Both the position numbers and the translations under genes were made by a program. Source: Cinclus cinclus (taxonomy: Eukaryota; Chordata; Aves; Passeriformes; Cinclidae). From it: a stretch of 64,000 nt of DNA. This document shows, piece by piece, positions 1-7,346 of this stretch (the stretch's first letter is position 1; each line of letters starts with the position of its first letter). The notes beneath the pieces are model-generated. The model made no database searches. It was not told the DNA's origin and worked only from the letters and a program-made list of their open reading frames with translations. The stretch covers positions 2,404,501 to 2,468,500 of the forward strand of contig NC_085059.1 in NCBI RefSeq assembly GCF_963662255.1. Direction: 5' to 3'.

Positions 1-420
1 CCCGAGCCTCTGCAGCCCAAAGCACCTGGAGATCCCCCTGAGCATCAGCGATCAGGGCCGCTGCAATCAGCCTGCTGACCCAAAATCCCAAGTCCTGCCA
101 CAAGAAAAGCAGCTGATGCATCGATACCTTGGAATTACAAGTCTCAATGCAAGGACAGGAAGCACCCCTATGCCACCAAATCATTGCTAAGGGCTTGCAA
201 GCCTCAACCCGCAGATTTCAGCGTTGCACACACAGTCAGGGCAAGGGTAAATCCACACAGAAATGACACAGAAATTCCAAAACACACATCATGTTGGTCT
301 TGACGCCTTTCTTGTTGGCTCAAGGGCTGTTTCTGTGGGCCACGCTTGCACAGAAAGAAAGAAAGGAAGTGCAGCTGCTGAGGAACATCTCCATGCCCTC
401 AGCAGGTTTTGGTGCCTTTG
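1..420. other. Unassigned segment, start of each unit
   Basis: GC-rich DNA with no recognisable gene or element. A short GAAA-rich run lies near 353-370. A 249-codon frame begins at 263, but most other frames here are open as well, so openness reflects composition. Confidence 0.5.
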
Positions 421-583
421 CTGCAGGGCCGCTCCTGTCAGAGCCCCCTCTCTGCTGCTGACGCCTTTGCTCTTGGCGACACCAGCCCAGGAACACCAGC
501 AGGGCCCAGGGCTGGGTCAGGGGGACCCCCCTGTGCACAGGGACTCCCAGCCCCGTGGCTGTGCCAGCACCCCCAGAAACACC
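421..583 (-). repeat. Left arm of imperfect inverted repeat
   Basis: The reverse complement of this segment aligns along its length with 2667-2827 of the same unit. Shared blocks in the same order include GGGGGTGCTGGCACAGCC, TCCCTGTGCA, GTTCCTGGG, CAGCAGAGAGGG and a common end CCTGCAG. Divergence is much higher than between array units, so the two arms predate the amplification. In later units it starts 420 bases after the unit start. The family is not recognised; it could be a dispersed avian repeat or a remnant of terminal inverted repeats. Confidence 0.8.
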
Positions 584-1186
584 AAGATCTGGCAGCACTT
601 TGCTCCGCTGCTCTTTCCGGACACGCAACCATCTCCTTCCTTTGCCATCGCAGGAAAATTCAACCTCTACCTCCGCCAAAGACCATTTCCCACACATGGC
701 TGCTCAGAAATGTTCTTCTGCACTTCCTCCACCAAAAACACCCCCGCATGCCCAGAAGAGATCCCAGGGCCATCAGGATACCCTCCACAAACACTGCACA
801 GGCACCCAGGACCATGGGCTTTCCATCTCTGCCATTCAGGCTCCCTGCGCTGCTCCTGTTCATTTTCTCCTCCTCTCTCCATCACTTTGGGAGCCACAGA
901 GCTCCCAGGCTTTGGCAATTCCCAAGGCCAGTGCTGTGCATGGCTTGTTGGACACCCCCGGGGCTGTGGACTGTGGACTGACATCCCTGTGGTGTTTCAG
1001 AGAAGCTGTTGAGAACCACAGCAAGCCACCAAGTTACTGAGCCTACTAGAACACCTCCCCAAGAGTAAAAGCTGAAAAAGTTGGGGCTGCTGAGGAACGA
1101 GAGCTGAAGCTTGTGTGGCAAGCTCAGAGCACATTCACAGTGAATGAAAGGTGGAAGAAGGAGCGTGACTCTTCCTCAGGAAGTGT
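584..1186. other. Unassigned segment between left arm and CR1
   Basis: No element recognised. It contains a CT-rich stretch around 860-890 and an A/G-rich stretch around 1065-1190. Open frames on both strands look like compositional accidents. Confidence 0.5.
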
Positions 1187-1440
1187 ACTGATGGGACAAG
1201 GGGGAATGGGATCAAACGGAAAGAGAGTTGGAAGAGATTTGATGCTGGAAAGAAGTTCTTTAATGTGAGGCTGCTTGTCCCTGACACAGGGACCTGTGCA
1301 CATGTGGGTGCCCCATCCCCAGCAACATCCAAGGCCACGTTGGACAGGGTTGAAGTGCTGGGAGCTTGCTCAGGTTGGAACCAGATGATTTTTAGGGTCC
1401 CTTCCAAGCCAAACCACTCAAGGATTTGATGGTTCCATGA
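1187..1440 (+). mobile_element. CR1 LINE 3' end, unit 1
   Basis: The order of blocks matches the 3' untranslated end of avian CR1 from memory: a gggacaagggg-aatgg start, a gaagttctttaatgtgagg block, ggtgccccatcc, caaggccacgttggacag, then ggttggaaccagatgat and gtcccttccaagcc just before the terminus. Many substitutions and a missing internal stretch show an old, 5'-truncated copy with no coding capacity. It ends about 165 bases upstream of the candidate start codon, so it lies in or next to the putative promoter. Confidence 0.85.
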
Positions 1441-1486
1441 CGTCCATCTCCAAGAGAGGAGTGGCCCTGAAGCTTCTGTGACATCA
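1438..1486 (+). promoter_or_regulatory. Two CRE-like sites upstream of the candidate gene
   Basis: TGACGTCC at 1438-1445 and TGACATCA at 1479-1486 each differ by one base from the CRE palindrome TGACGTCA bound by CREB/ATF/CREM. They lie 119-167 bases upstream of the ATG, just past the CR1 terminus. No TATA box is seen close by. Both are present in every unit, but that says little because units are nearly identical. In later units the sites begin 1437 and 1478 bases after the unit start. A promoter role is inference. Confidence 0.35.
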
Positions 1487-1604
1487 CGGAGCCTGGAGTG
1501 CTCCAGGTGGAAGGTCCAGGGCCTGGAGACCAGCACAACAGACAGTTCACCTGCTGCCAGCACTCAGTTCTCCCCCACTCTTTGCTCTCTGCCACGGTGC
1601 CAAG

Positions 1605-2129
1605 ATGTTCCCGCTGCCAGCACTCGGTTGTCCCTCGCTCTTCGTTCTGTGCCTTGGTGCTGAGCTGCTCCTGCTGCCTGGACTTTTCCAGCACTTCTAC
1701 TGGAGCACCAATGCCAGTAGGATGAGCGCTCCTGTCCCAGCAGAGGTACAGTGCCATACCAGGGAGAGGGGCAGCCCTGACTGCCTGGGAAGGCTGCAGC
1801 CCTGTGGGGATGGATGCTGGGGACAGGGACCCCAAGGGAGATTGTGCTGTCTCATGCAGACTGCCAGAGACACCACTGAGGATATGGAAGTGGATGAGAA
1901 GGACGACACCGAGCCCATGGAAGTTGATGAGCAAGACGACACCGAGCCCATGGAAGTTGATGAGAAGGACGACACCGAGCCCATGGAAGTTGATGAGCAG
2001 GATGACACCGAGCCCATGGAAGTGGATGAAAATGATGAGACTGAGCCCATGGAAGTTGATGAGCAGGATGACACCGAGCCCATGGACGTTGATGAGAAGG
2101 ACAAGGAAGAGCCCCTGGTCCTGGGGTGA
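1605..2129 (+). CDS. Acidic 11-residue-repeat protein, copy 1 (type A, 174 aa)
   Basis: Unrecognised protein. Residues 1-33 are strongly hydrophobic (core about 11-28, with Glu20), resembling a signal peptide or signal anchor. An NAS sequon at 36-38 follows. Residues 50-82 are Cys-rich (C50, C60, C67, C71, C81, C82). Residues 94-170 are seven tandem 11-residue repeats of the form MEVDE-x-D-D-T-E-P with x = K, Q or N; the tail is LVLG. The start is chosen because A at -3 gives a fair Kozak context; the frame stays open upstream to 1482 but has no ATG. The poly(A) signal lies 439 bases past the stop on the same strand. This copy has six private substitutions: three change residues (I35T, G55R, I91T) and three are silent. 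Function unknown; a spurious frame in a satellite remains possible. Confidence 0.55.
   Translation: MFPLPALGCPSLFVLCLGAELLLLPGLFQHFYWSTNASRMSAPVPAEVQCHTRERGSPDCLGRLQPCGDGCWGQGPQGRLCCLMQTARDTTEDMEVDEKDDTEPMEVDEQDDTEPMEVDEKDDTEPMEVDEQDDTEPMEVDENDETEPMEVDEQDDTEPMDVDEKDKEEPLVLG
1884..2114 (+). repeat. 33-base coding minisatellite, seven units
   Basis: Seven in-phase 33-base direct repeats encode residues 94-170. Silent third-base variants separate them (GTG/GTT, GAT/GAC, GAG/GAA, CAA/CAG, ACC/ACT). Replacements cluster at repeat position 6 (K/Q/N) and in the last unit, which reads MDVDEKDKEEP. Type B copies lack unit 2, so this tract is a site of repeat-number change. Confidence 0.95.
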
Positions 2130-2186
2130 GGATGGAGCCCCAGGAGCAGGACAACCTGATGCTCCCCTGCCCTGCCCTGCCCACAG
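2126..2186 (+). other. Possible 61-base intron whose donor contains the stop codon
   Basis: A good donor (GGG|GTGAGG) overlaps the TGA stop. Downstream lie a branch-like CTGAT, a run of CTGCC pyrimidines and an acceptor (CCCACAG|G). Splicing would remove the stop and continue in frame as GQCPAWGGAGW... into the TTCC tract. The length is very short for a vertebrate intron, and 56 bases in units 10 and 11. If not spliced, the stop is used and this is 3'UTR. Positions in other units are given in the unit entries. Confidence 0.35.
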
Positions 2187-2265
2187 GCAGTGCCCAGCCT
2201 GGGGCGGGGCTGGCTGGCTCTCCTCAGGGACATGGTGCTCAAGGAAGTCCTGCTCTGCTGCTTCT

Positions 2266-2289
2266 TTCCTTCCTTCCTTCCTTCCTTCC
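2266..2289 (+). repeat. TTCC microsatellite, 6 repeats, unit 1
   Basis: Perfect tetranucleotide run just after the putative exon 2 start. If the intron is removed, this run is translated and its length modulo 3 sets the C-terminus. Confidence 0.95.
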
Positions 2290-2327
2290 CCGATTGACAG
2301 GGATAATGGGCATTGATAGGGCCCCGC

Positions 2328-2335
2328 TGTAAATA
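2328..2335 (+). promoter_or_regulatory. Pumilio-type site 1 in putative 3'UTR
   Basis: TGTAAATA is an exact match to the PUF-protein consensus UGUANAUA in RNA. It lies 240 bases before the AATAAA in unit 1 and at that spacing in the later units checked. Function is inferred only from the motif. Confidence 0.4.
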
Positions 2336-2354
2336 TGTTCTACATGTTAGAGGG

Positions 2355-2361
2355 TTTTTAT
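2355..2361 (+). promoter_or_regulatory. CPE-like site in putative 3'UTR
   Basis: TTTTTAT matches the cytoplasmic polyadenylation element UUUUUAU bound by CPEB. It lies about 207 bases before AATAAA, farther than most active CPEs, so a role is doubtful. Confidence 0.25.
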
Positions 2362-2377
2362 AGGAGCTGTTAGCCTA

Positions 2378-2490
2378 AAGCTCCTAGATTGTTCATCTCT
2401 AGGTTCTAGATTGTTCCCGTATAGGTCCCAGATTGTTACTGTATAGGTCCCAGGTTGTTGGAGTACTGGTTCCAGATTGTTAAAAGTATA
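2378..2490 (+). repeat. Degenerate 22-23 base minisatellite in 3'UTR
   Basis: Five head-to-tail degenerate copies centred on AGGTCCCAGATTGTT followed by a GTAT-like end. The unit number is the same in all array copies; unit 9 has a private change in one of them. Confidence 0.85.
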
Positions 2491-2498
2491 GTCTTCCA

Positions 2499-2506
2499 TG
2501 TAAATA
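2499..2506 (+). promoter_or_regulatory. Pumilio-type site 2 in putative 3'UTR
   Basis: A second exact TGTAAATA, 69 bases before the AATAAA. Two perfect sites in a 3'UTR of about 440 bases are more than expected by chance for an 8-base motif with one free position. Confidence 0.4.
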
Positions 2507-2567
2507 AGTTCTATCCATTGTTGTTAGAAGGATAGATGTTCTGGAAATGTTTGGATCACCTTTGTTC

Positions 2568-2573
2568 AATAAA
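2568..2573 (+). terminator. Poly(A) signal of candidate gene, unit 1
   Basis: Canonical AATAAA, with a back-up ATTAAA at 2585-2590. A GT-rich stretch (cagtggtggtttcc, near 2629-2643) follows at a suitable distance in this unit. Supports + strand transcription of the acidic-repeat gene. Confidence 0.6.
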
Positions 2574-2666
2574 TACAATTTCTTATTAAAACCCCGCCTC
2601 TCTTTGCAATTCCTTTGGGCAACCTTTGCACAGTGGTGGTTTCCACTTGCTCATGGTTCCTGGGGC

Positions 2667-2827
2667 TGGAGGTCCCTGGGGGTGCTGGCACAGCCAGCCC
2701 TGGCTGGGGGTCCCTGTGCAGGGAGGTCCCACTGAGCCAGCACTGCTGTTCCTGGGGCCCAGCAGTGTCCCCGAGGGCAAAGCTGTCACCAGCAGAGAGG
2801 GAGCTGTGACAGCAGCAGCCCCTGCAG
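2667..2827 (+). repeat. Right arm of imperfect inverted repeat
   Basis: Inverted partner of 421-583, ending at the same CCTGCAG. The two arms enclose about 2.1 kb that holds the plus CR1, the candidate gene and its poly(A) signal. Compared with the left arm it has small deletions (for example one of about 5 bases near GTTCCTGGG). In later units it starts 99 bases after the AATAAA. Confidence 0.8.
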
Positions 2828-4098
2828 CCACGCCAACAAAGCAAAGGAAACCTCCTGCCACCCTTCCTGCTGCAGCCACTGGGACTCCTGGGCAGGAGCC
2901 AGCATCAGGCACAGGGATGCAACATCCACCTCCATGCTCTGAAGGTCACGACAGCCTTGGCAACTCTGGGACCTGCACCTGGGCTGCTGCAGGGGCTGAT
3001 GTTTAAGGCTTGCAGCCTCAAAAACCTCTGGGCTTTGCTTCCCCCGCTGCTTTCCATTGCCCTGTGCCCAGGATCCTCACCCTGACCGTGTTCCCCACTC
3101 CCTGAGCATCCCCATCACAGGGGGCACTGGCAAATCCCACACGCTTCACAAAACAAACTCCCCCACAGTAACCAAACCACTCTTTGGTCAGAGGGTGCCA
3201 AGGGGAAGCTCAGCACCAGCTGCCGTTTAAAGCATGCTTTCAAAAGTGGCTTCAGGCACTCTGGCAGTGCCTGCTGTGCAGCTGAGGCTGTGGGGACACA
3301 GCACTGGCTCAGGCCAGCCCTCGGCCCCTCACAGCTCATGCCAAGGGCCCAGCTCACAAAGCAGTTTCATACCACTTGCAGCAGCTATTTCAAAGGCCTA
3401 AATGTCATTGGCAGGAGCCATTTAGTTGCCAACTCAGTGTCCGTGTCCTGGCAGGAGAAGCCACCAAGGGGCCTCTGCATGTGCACTCAGGGCACTTCCA
3501 CTGCCATCCCAAAGGGATCGCAAAGGACAGGGCTCTTCTTTCAGCACTGCTGAGCTCCTCACGCAGCATTGAAGTCTCAGGAAGAGACAAGAATTGAGTG
3601 CACCAGGGAAGCTGGCCTCCAAGAAAAGGCATCAATCCCACGGCCCACCCAAGCCAACGGCCTGCATGTCTGTACCTTCTCCTCCTTCTCTCTTCTCTGC
3701 TGTCACTTTGCCCCTTCTCTCTGTCCGGGAGCTTGGCCTCTCAGACAAATAAAAGATGTGCATCCTCACGTAGCCACTGCATAGATGTCTTACAGAATTG
3801 TCCCTTCTTCCCCGACAGCTGCAAATCCTACCGCTGCCAGACCTCATCCCTTGCTCCCACAAAGGGAGAGAAGACTTTCCATTCTAATTCATTGTCCAGC
3901 TCTAAGTCAACTACCCAGTCAGTAGAAATAGCTGTGAAATCCCCTCCACCAACCTGCCACAAGAGCTACAGCTGCGGAGGGGGAAACAGCAAACTCCCAC
4001 CCCCACCACTGCTTTGGACTCCTTACCAGCTAAAATATATCCCACTCCTGCGATTATTTCTTTTAACCACAGCTACAATCTATTGGAATCAATTAAAC
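2828..4098. other. Unassigned segment between right arm and minus CR1
   Basis: No gene or known element recognised. A 237-codon + frame begins at 3598, with a Leu-rich stretch near its start. It runs into the antisense of the CR1 and is cut to 146 codons in unit 10, so I do not call it a gene. An isolated + AATAAA lies at 3748-3753 without other gene signals. Confidence 0.5.
3410..3573. other. Diverged tract private to unit 1
   Basis: About a dozen substitutions and an 11-base loss separate this tract from the same place in all other units, whereas flanking DNA is nearly identical. Units 2-13 have a short duplicated word here (aggtgccatgtaggtgcc) that unit 1 lacks. Confidence 0.85.
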
Positions 4099-4330
4099 AC
4101 AAGATCACAGAATGGGCTGGGTGCAAAGGAACCTTCAGTGCCACCCAGTGCAAGCTCTGCCACGGCAGGGACACCTCCCACTGTCCCACGCTGCTCCAGC
4201 CTGGCCTTGGGCACTGCCAGGGATCCAGGGGCAGCCACAGCTGCTCTGGGCACCCTGTGCCAGCCCTGCCCACCCTGCCAGGGAACAAGTCCTGCCCCAT
4301 ATCCCATCTGAAGCTGCTCCCAGTGCAAAG
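4099..4330 (-). mobile_element. CR1 LINE 3' end, minus strand, unit 1
   Basis: Read on the + strand the blocks are the reverse complement of a CR1 3' end: atcacagaatgggctggg at the terminus, then gcagggacacctcccactg, ctccagcctggccttgggcactgccaggga and ggcagccacagctgctctgggcaccctgtgccag. The copy is diverged and 5'-truncated. It is a separate insertion from the plus CR1 because it keeps the region with the cacctcccact block that the other lacks. Confidence 0.88.
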
Positions 4331-4527
4331 AGGTGTCACTGCATGGCCTTGGGATGATGGATCAAGAGAAAGCCCCAGGCTTTGAGCAGAGCCCCCAGTG
4401 CCTGTGCTGGGGACGTGCCACCCACCTGCCCCGCAAGCACTCAGCTGCCTCGCAGCCAAAAGGAGTGTCCAACAGGCAAAGTACTCCCAGAGGATCAAGC
4501 CCTGGTCACTGCACCAATGACAAGGTC

Positions 4528-4533
4528 TTTATT
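4528..4533 (-). terminator. Possible minus-strand poly(A) signal
   Basis: AATAAA on the minus strand. On that strand it is followed after roughly 12-20 bases by a GT-containing stretch (cattggtgcagtg), a fair downstream element. No minus-strand coding exon was recognised upstream of it. In later units it sits 9 bases before the hairpin described next. Confidence 0.3.
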
Positions 4534-4536
4534 GGG

Positions 4537-4566
4537 AAGAAATGTCAAAGCACAGCGACATTTCTT
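4537..4566. other. Perfect 10-bp hairpin next to the minus-strand AATAAA
   Basis: AAGAAATGTC and GACATTTCTT form a perfect 10-bp stem around a 10-base loop. On the minus strand the hairpin lies immediately before AATAAA. It does not match the histone 3' stem-loop consensus. Seen unchanged in the units checked, for example 9321-9350 in unit 2. Confidence 0.7.
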
Positions 4567-4699
4567 TTCCAAGCAGGAGACGCTGATCCTGGTGCGGCAC
4601 CGCAGGCATGCTGTTATTGCTGGTCCTCAATTCATCCCTTTATCAGCTGCAGGGCCACCAGGACAGGCTTTGGTCTCCCAGGCCAGCGCTGAGGGACAC

Positions 4700-4767
4700 T
4701 GCTGTCCCCGCCAGGGCTGTCCCCAGCCCTGGGTGCTGTCCCCGCCAGGGCTGTCCCCAGCCCTGTG
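4700..4767. repeat. 34-base GC minisatellite at unit end
   Basis: Two copies of a 34-base word built from TGTCCCC, GCCAGGGC and CCCAGCCCTG. Units 1-3 have 34+34 bases, units 4-6 and 8-13 have 32+34, and unit 7 has collapsed to 19 bases. Repeat slippage or unequal exchange explains this. Confidence 0.9.
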
Positions 4768-5955
4768 TGCCCGAGCCTCTGCAGCCCAAAGCACCTGGAG
4801 ATCCCCCTGAGCATCAGCGATCAGGGCCGCTGCAATCAGCCTGCTGACCCAAAATCCCAAGTCCTGCCACAAGAAAAGCAGCTGATGCATCGATACCTTG
4901 AAATTACATGTCTCAATGCATGGACAGGAAGCACCCCTATGCCACCAAATCATTGCTAAGGGCTTGCAAGCCTCAACCCGCAGATTTCAGCGTTGCACAC
5001 ACAGTCAGGGCAAGGGTAAATCCACACAGAAATGACACAGAAATTCCAAAACACACATCTTGTTGGTCTTGACGCCTTTCTTGTTGGCTCAAGGGCTGTT
5101 TCTGTGGGCCACGCTTGCACAGAAAGAAAGAAAGGAAGTGCAGCTGCTGAAGAACATCTCCATGCCCTCAGCAGGTTTTGGTGCCTTTGCTGCAGGGCCG
5201 CTCCTGTCAGAGCCCCCTCTCTGCTGCTGACGCCTTTGCTCTTGGCGACACCAGCCCAGGAACACCAGCAGGGCCCAGGGCTGGGTCAGGGGGACCCCCC
5301 TGTGCACAGGGACTCCCAGCCCCGTGGCTGTGCCAGCACCCCCAGAAACACCAAGATCTGGCAGCACTTTGCTCCGCTGCTCTTTCCGGACACGCAACCA
5401 TCTCCTTCCTTTGCCATCGCAGGAAAATTCAACCTCTACCTCAGCCAAAGACCATTTCCCACACATGGCTGCTCAGAAATGTTCTTCTGCACTTCCTCCA
5501 CCAAAAACACCCCCGCATGCCCAGAAGAGATCCCAGGGCCATCAGGATACCCTCCACAAACACTGCACAGGCACCCAGGACCATGGGCTTTCCATCTCTG
5601 CCATTCAGGCTCCCTGCGCTGCTCCTGTTCATTTTCTCCTCCTCTCTCCATCACTTTGGGAGCCACAGAGCTCCCAGGCTTTGGCAATTCCCAAGGCCAG
5701 TGCTGTGCATGGCTTGTTGGACACCCCCGGGGCTGTGGACTGTGGACTGACATCCCTGTGGTGTTTCAGAGAAGCTGTTGAGAACCACAGCAAGCCACCA
5801 AGTTACTGAGCCTACTAGAACACCTCCCCAAGAGTAAAAGCTGAAAAAGTTGGGGCTGCTGAGGAACGAGAGCTGAAGCTTGTGTGGCAAGCTCAGAGCA
5901 CATTCACAGTGAATGAAAGGTGGAAGAAGGAGCGTGACTCTTCCTCAGGAAGTGT

Positions 5956-6209
5956 ACTGATGGGACAAGGGGGAATGGGATCAAACGGAAAGAGAGTTGG
6001 AAGAGATTTGATGCTGGAAAGAAGTTCTTTAATGTGAGGCTGCTTGTCCCTGACACAGGGACCTGTGCACATGTGGGTGCCCCATCCCCAGCAACATCCA
6101 AGGCCACGTTGGACAGGGTTGAAGTGCTGGGAGCTTGCTCAGGTTGGAACCAGATGAATTTTAGGGTCCCTTCCAAGCCAAACCACTCAAGGATTTGATG
6201 GTTCCATGA
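5956..6209 (+). mobile_element. CR1 LINE 3' end, unit 2
   Basis: Amplified copy of the unit 1 element, with one private change (gatgaatttt for gatgattttt near 6155). Confidence 0.85.
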
Positions 6210-6373
6210 CGTCCATCTCCAAGAGAGGAGTGGCCCTGAAGCTTCTGTGACATCACGGAGCCTGGAGTGCTCCAGGTGGAAGGTCCAGGGCCTGGAGACC
6301 AGCACAACAGACAGTTCACCTGCTGCCAGCACTCAGTTCTCCCCCACTCTTTGCTCTCTGCCACGGTGCCAAG

Positions 6374-6898
6374 ATGTTCCCGCTGCCAGCACTCGGTTGT
6401 CCCTCGCTCTTCGTTCTGTGCCTTGGTGCTGAGCTGCTCCTGCTGCCTGGACTTTTCCAGCACTTCTACTGGAGCATCAACGCCAGTAGGATGAGCGCTC
6501 CTGTCCCAGCGGAGGTACAGTGCCATACCAGGGAGGGGGGCAGCCCTGACTGCCTGGGCAGGCTGCAGCCCTGTGGGGATGGATGGTGGGGACAGGGACC
6601 CCAAGGGAGATTGTGCTGTCTCATGCAGACTGCCAGAGACACCATTGAGGATATGGAAGTGGATGAGAAGGACGACACCGAGCCCATGGAAGTTGATGAG
6701 CAAGACGACACCGAGCCCATGGAAGTTGATGAGAAGGACGACACCGAGCCCATGGAAGTTGATGAGCAGGATGACACCGAGCCCATGGAAGTGGATGAAA
6801 ATGATGAGACTGAGCCCATGGAAGTTGATGAGCAGGATGACACCGAGCCCATGGACGTTGATGAGAAGGACAAGGAAGAGCCCCTGGTCCTGGGGTGA
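6374..6898 (+). CDS. Acidic-repeat protein, copy 2 (type A, 174 aa)
   Basis: Seven acidic repeats and LVLG tail. Has the majority I35, G55 and I91, but Trp71 in place of Cys71 (TGG for TGC), which removes one of six cysteines in the middle segment. Copies 4 and 6 share this change. Confidence 0.55.
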   Translation: MFPLPALGCPSLFVLCLGAELLLLPGLFQHFYWSINASRMSAPVPAEVQCHTREGGSPDCLGRLQPCGDGWWGQGPQGRLCCLMQTARDTIEDMEVDEKDDTEPMEVDEQDDTEPMEVDEKDDTEPMEVDEQDDTEPMEVDENDETEPMEVDEQDDTEPMDVDEKDKEEPLVLG

Positions 6899-7034
6899 GG
6901 ATGGAGCCCCAGGAGCAGGACAACCTGATGCTCCCCTGCCCTGCCCTGCCCACAGGCAGTGCCCAGCCTGGGGCGGGGCTGGCTGGCTCTCCTCAGGGAC
7001 ATGGTGCTCAAGGAAGTCCTGCTCTGCTGCTTCT

Positions 7035-7062
7035 TTCCTTCCTTCCTTCCTTCCTTCCTTCC
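7035..7062 (+). repeat. TTCC microsatellite, 7 repeats, unit 2
   Basis: Perfect run of 7. Confidence 0.95.
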
Positions 7063-7340
7063 CCGATTGACAGGGATAATGGGCATTGATAGGGCCCCGC
7101 TGTAAATATGGTCTACATGTTAGAGGGTTTTTATAGGAGCTGTTAGCCTAAAGCTCCTAGATTGTTCATCTCTAGGTTCTAGATTGTTCCCGTATAGGTC
7201 CCAGATTGTTACTGTATAGGTCCCAGGTTGTTGGAGTACTGGTTCCAGATTGTTAAAAGTATAGTCTTCCATGTAAATAAGTTCTATCCATTGTTGTTAG
7301 AAGGATAGATGTTCTGGAAATGTTTGGATCACCTTTGTTC

Positions 7341-7346
7341 AATAAA
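7341..7346 (+). terminator. Poly(A) signal, unit 2
   Basis: AATAAA. The downstream stretch is cagtcatggtttc, less GT-rich than in unit 1. Confidence 0.55.

Larger units (their letters stand above)
1..4769 (+). repeat. Array unit 1 (4769 bases, type A, most divergent)
   Basis: Type A gene copy, 6 TTCC repeats and a full 34+34 base minisatellite at the end. This unit differs most from the rest: a diverged tract lies at 3410-3573 with an 11-base loss, and the gene copy has six private substitutions. Because the other units resemble each other more, this copy may lie nearer an array edge or have received a conversion tract. Confidence 0.97.
4331..4769. other. End segment of the unit
   Basis: Apart from the minus-strand AATAAA, the hairpin and the terminal minisatellite, nothing is recognised. 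Long open frames here change length between units with the 34-base repeat and are not conserved as proteins. Confidence 0.5.

Noticed and set aside
263..1012. 249-codon + frame present in every unit, plus overlapping 190- and 161-codon frames
   Set aside because: Several frames on both strands are open over the same GC-rich stretch, it runs through the left inverted-repeat arm, and there is no repeat-independent sign of coding.
1884..2114. CRISPR-like array
   Set aside because: The 33-base repeats are directly adjacent with no spacers and encode protein repeats; the genome is vertebrate.
1884..2114. MEVD repeats as a series of caspase (xEVD) cleavage sites
   Set aside because: The residue after Asp is Glu, which is disfavoured, and four-residue matches are weak evidence in an acidic low-complexity tract.
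2290..2610. 3'UTR segment as an endogenous retrovirus LTR
   Set aside because: It has AATAAA and a TTTATA-like word but no TG...CA ends, no paired copy, no primer-binding site and no retroviral genes.
3748..3753. Additional + strand AATAAA
   Set aside because: No upstream exon, splice signal or convincing downstream element; a chance hexamer is likely.
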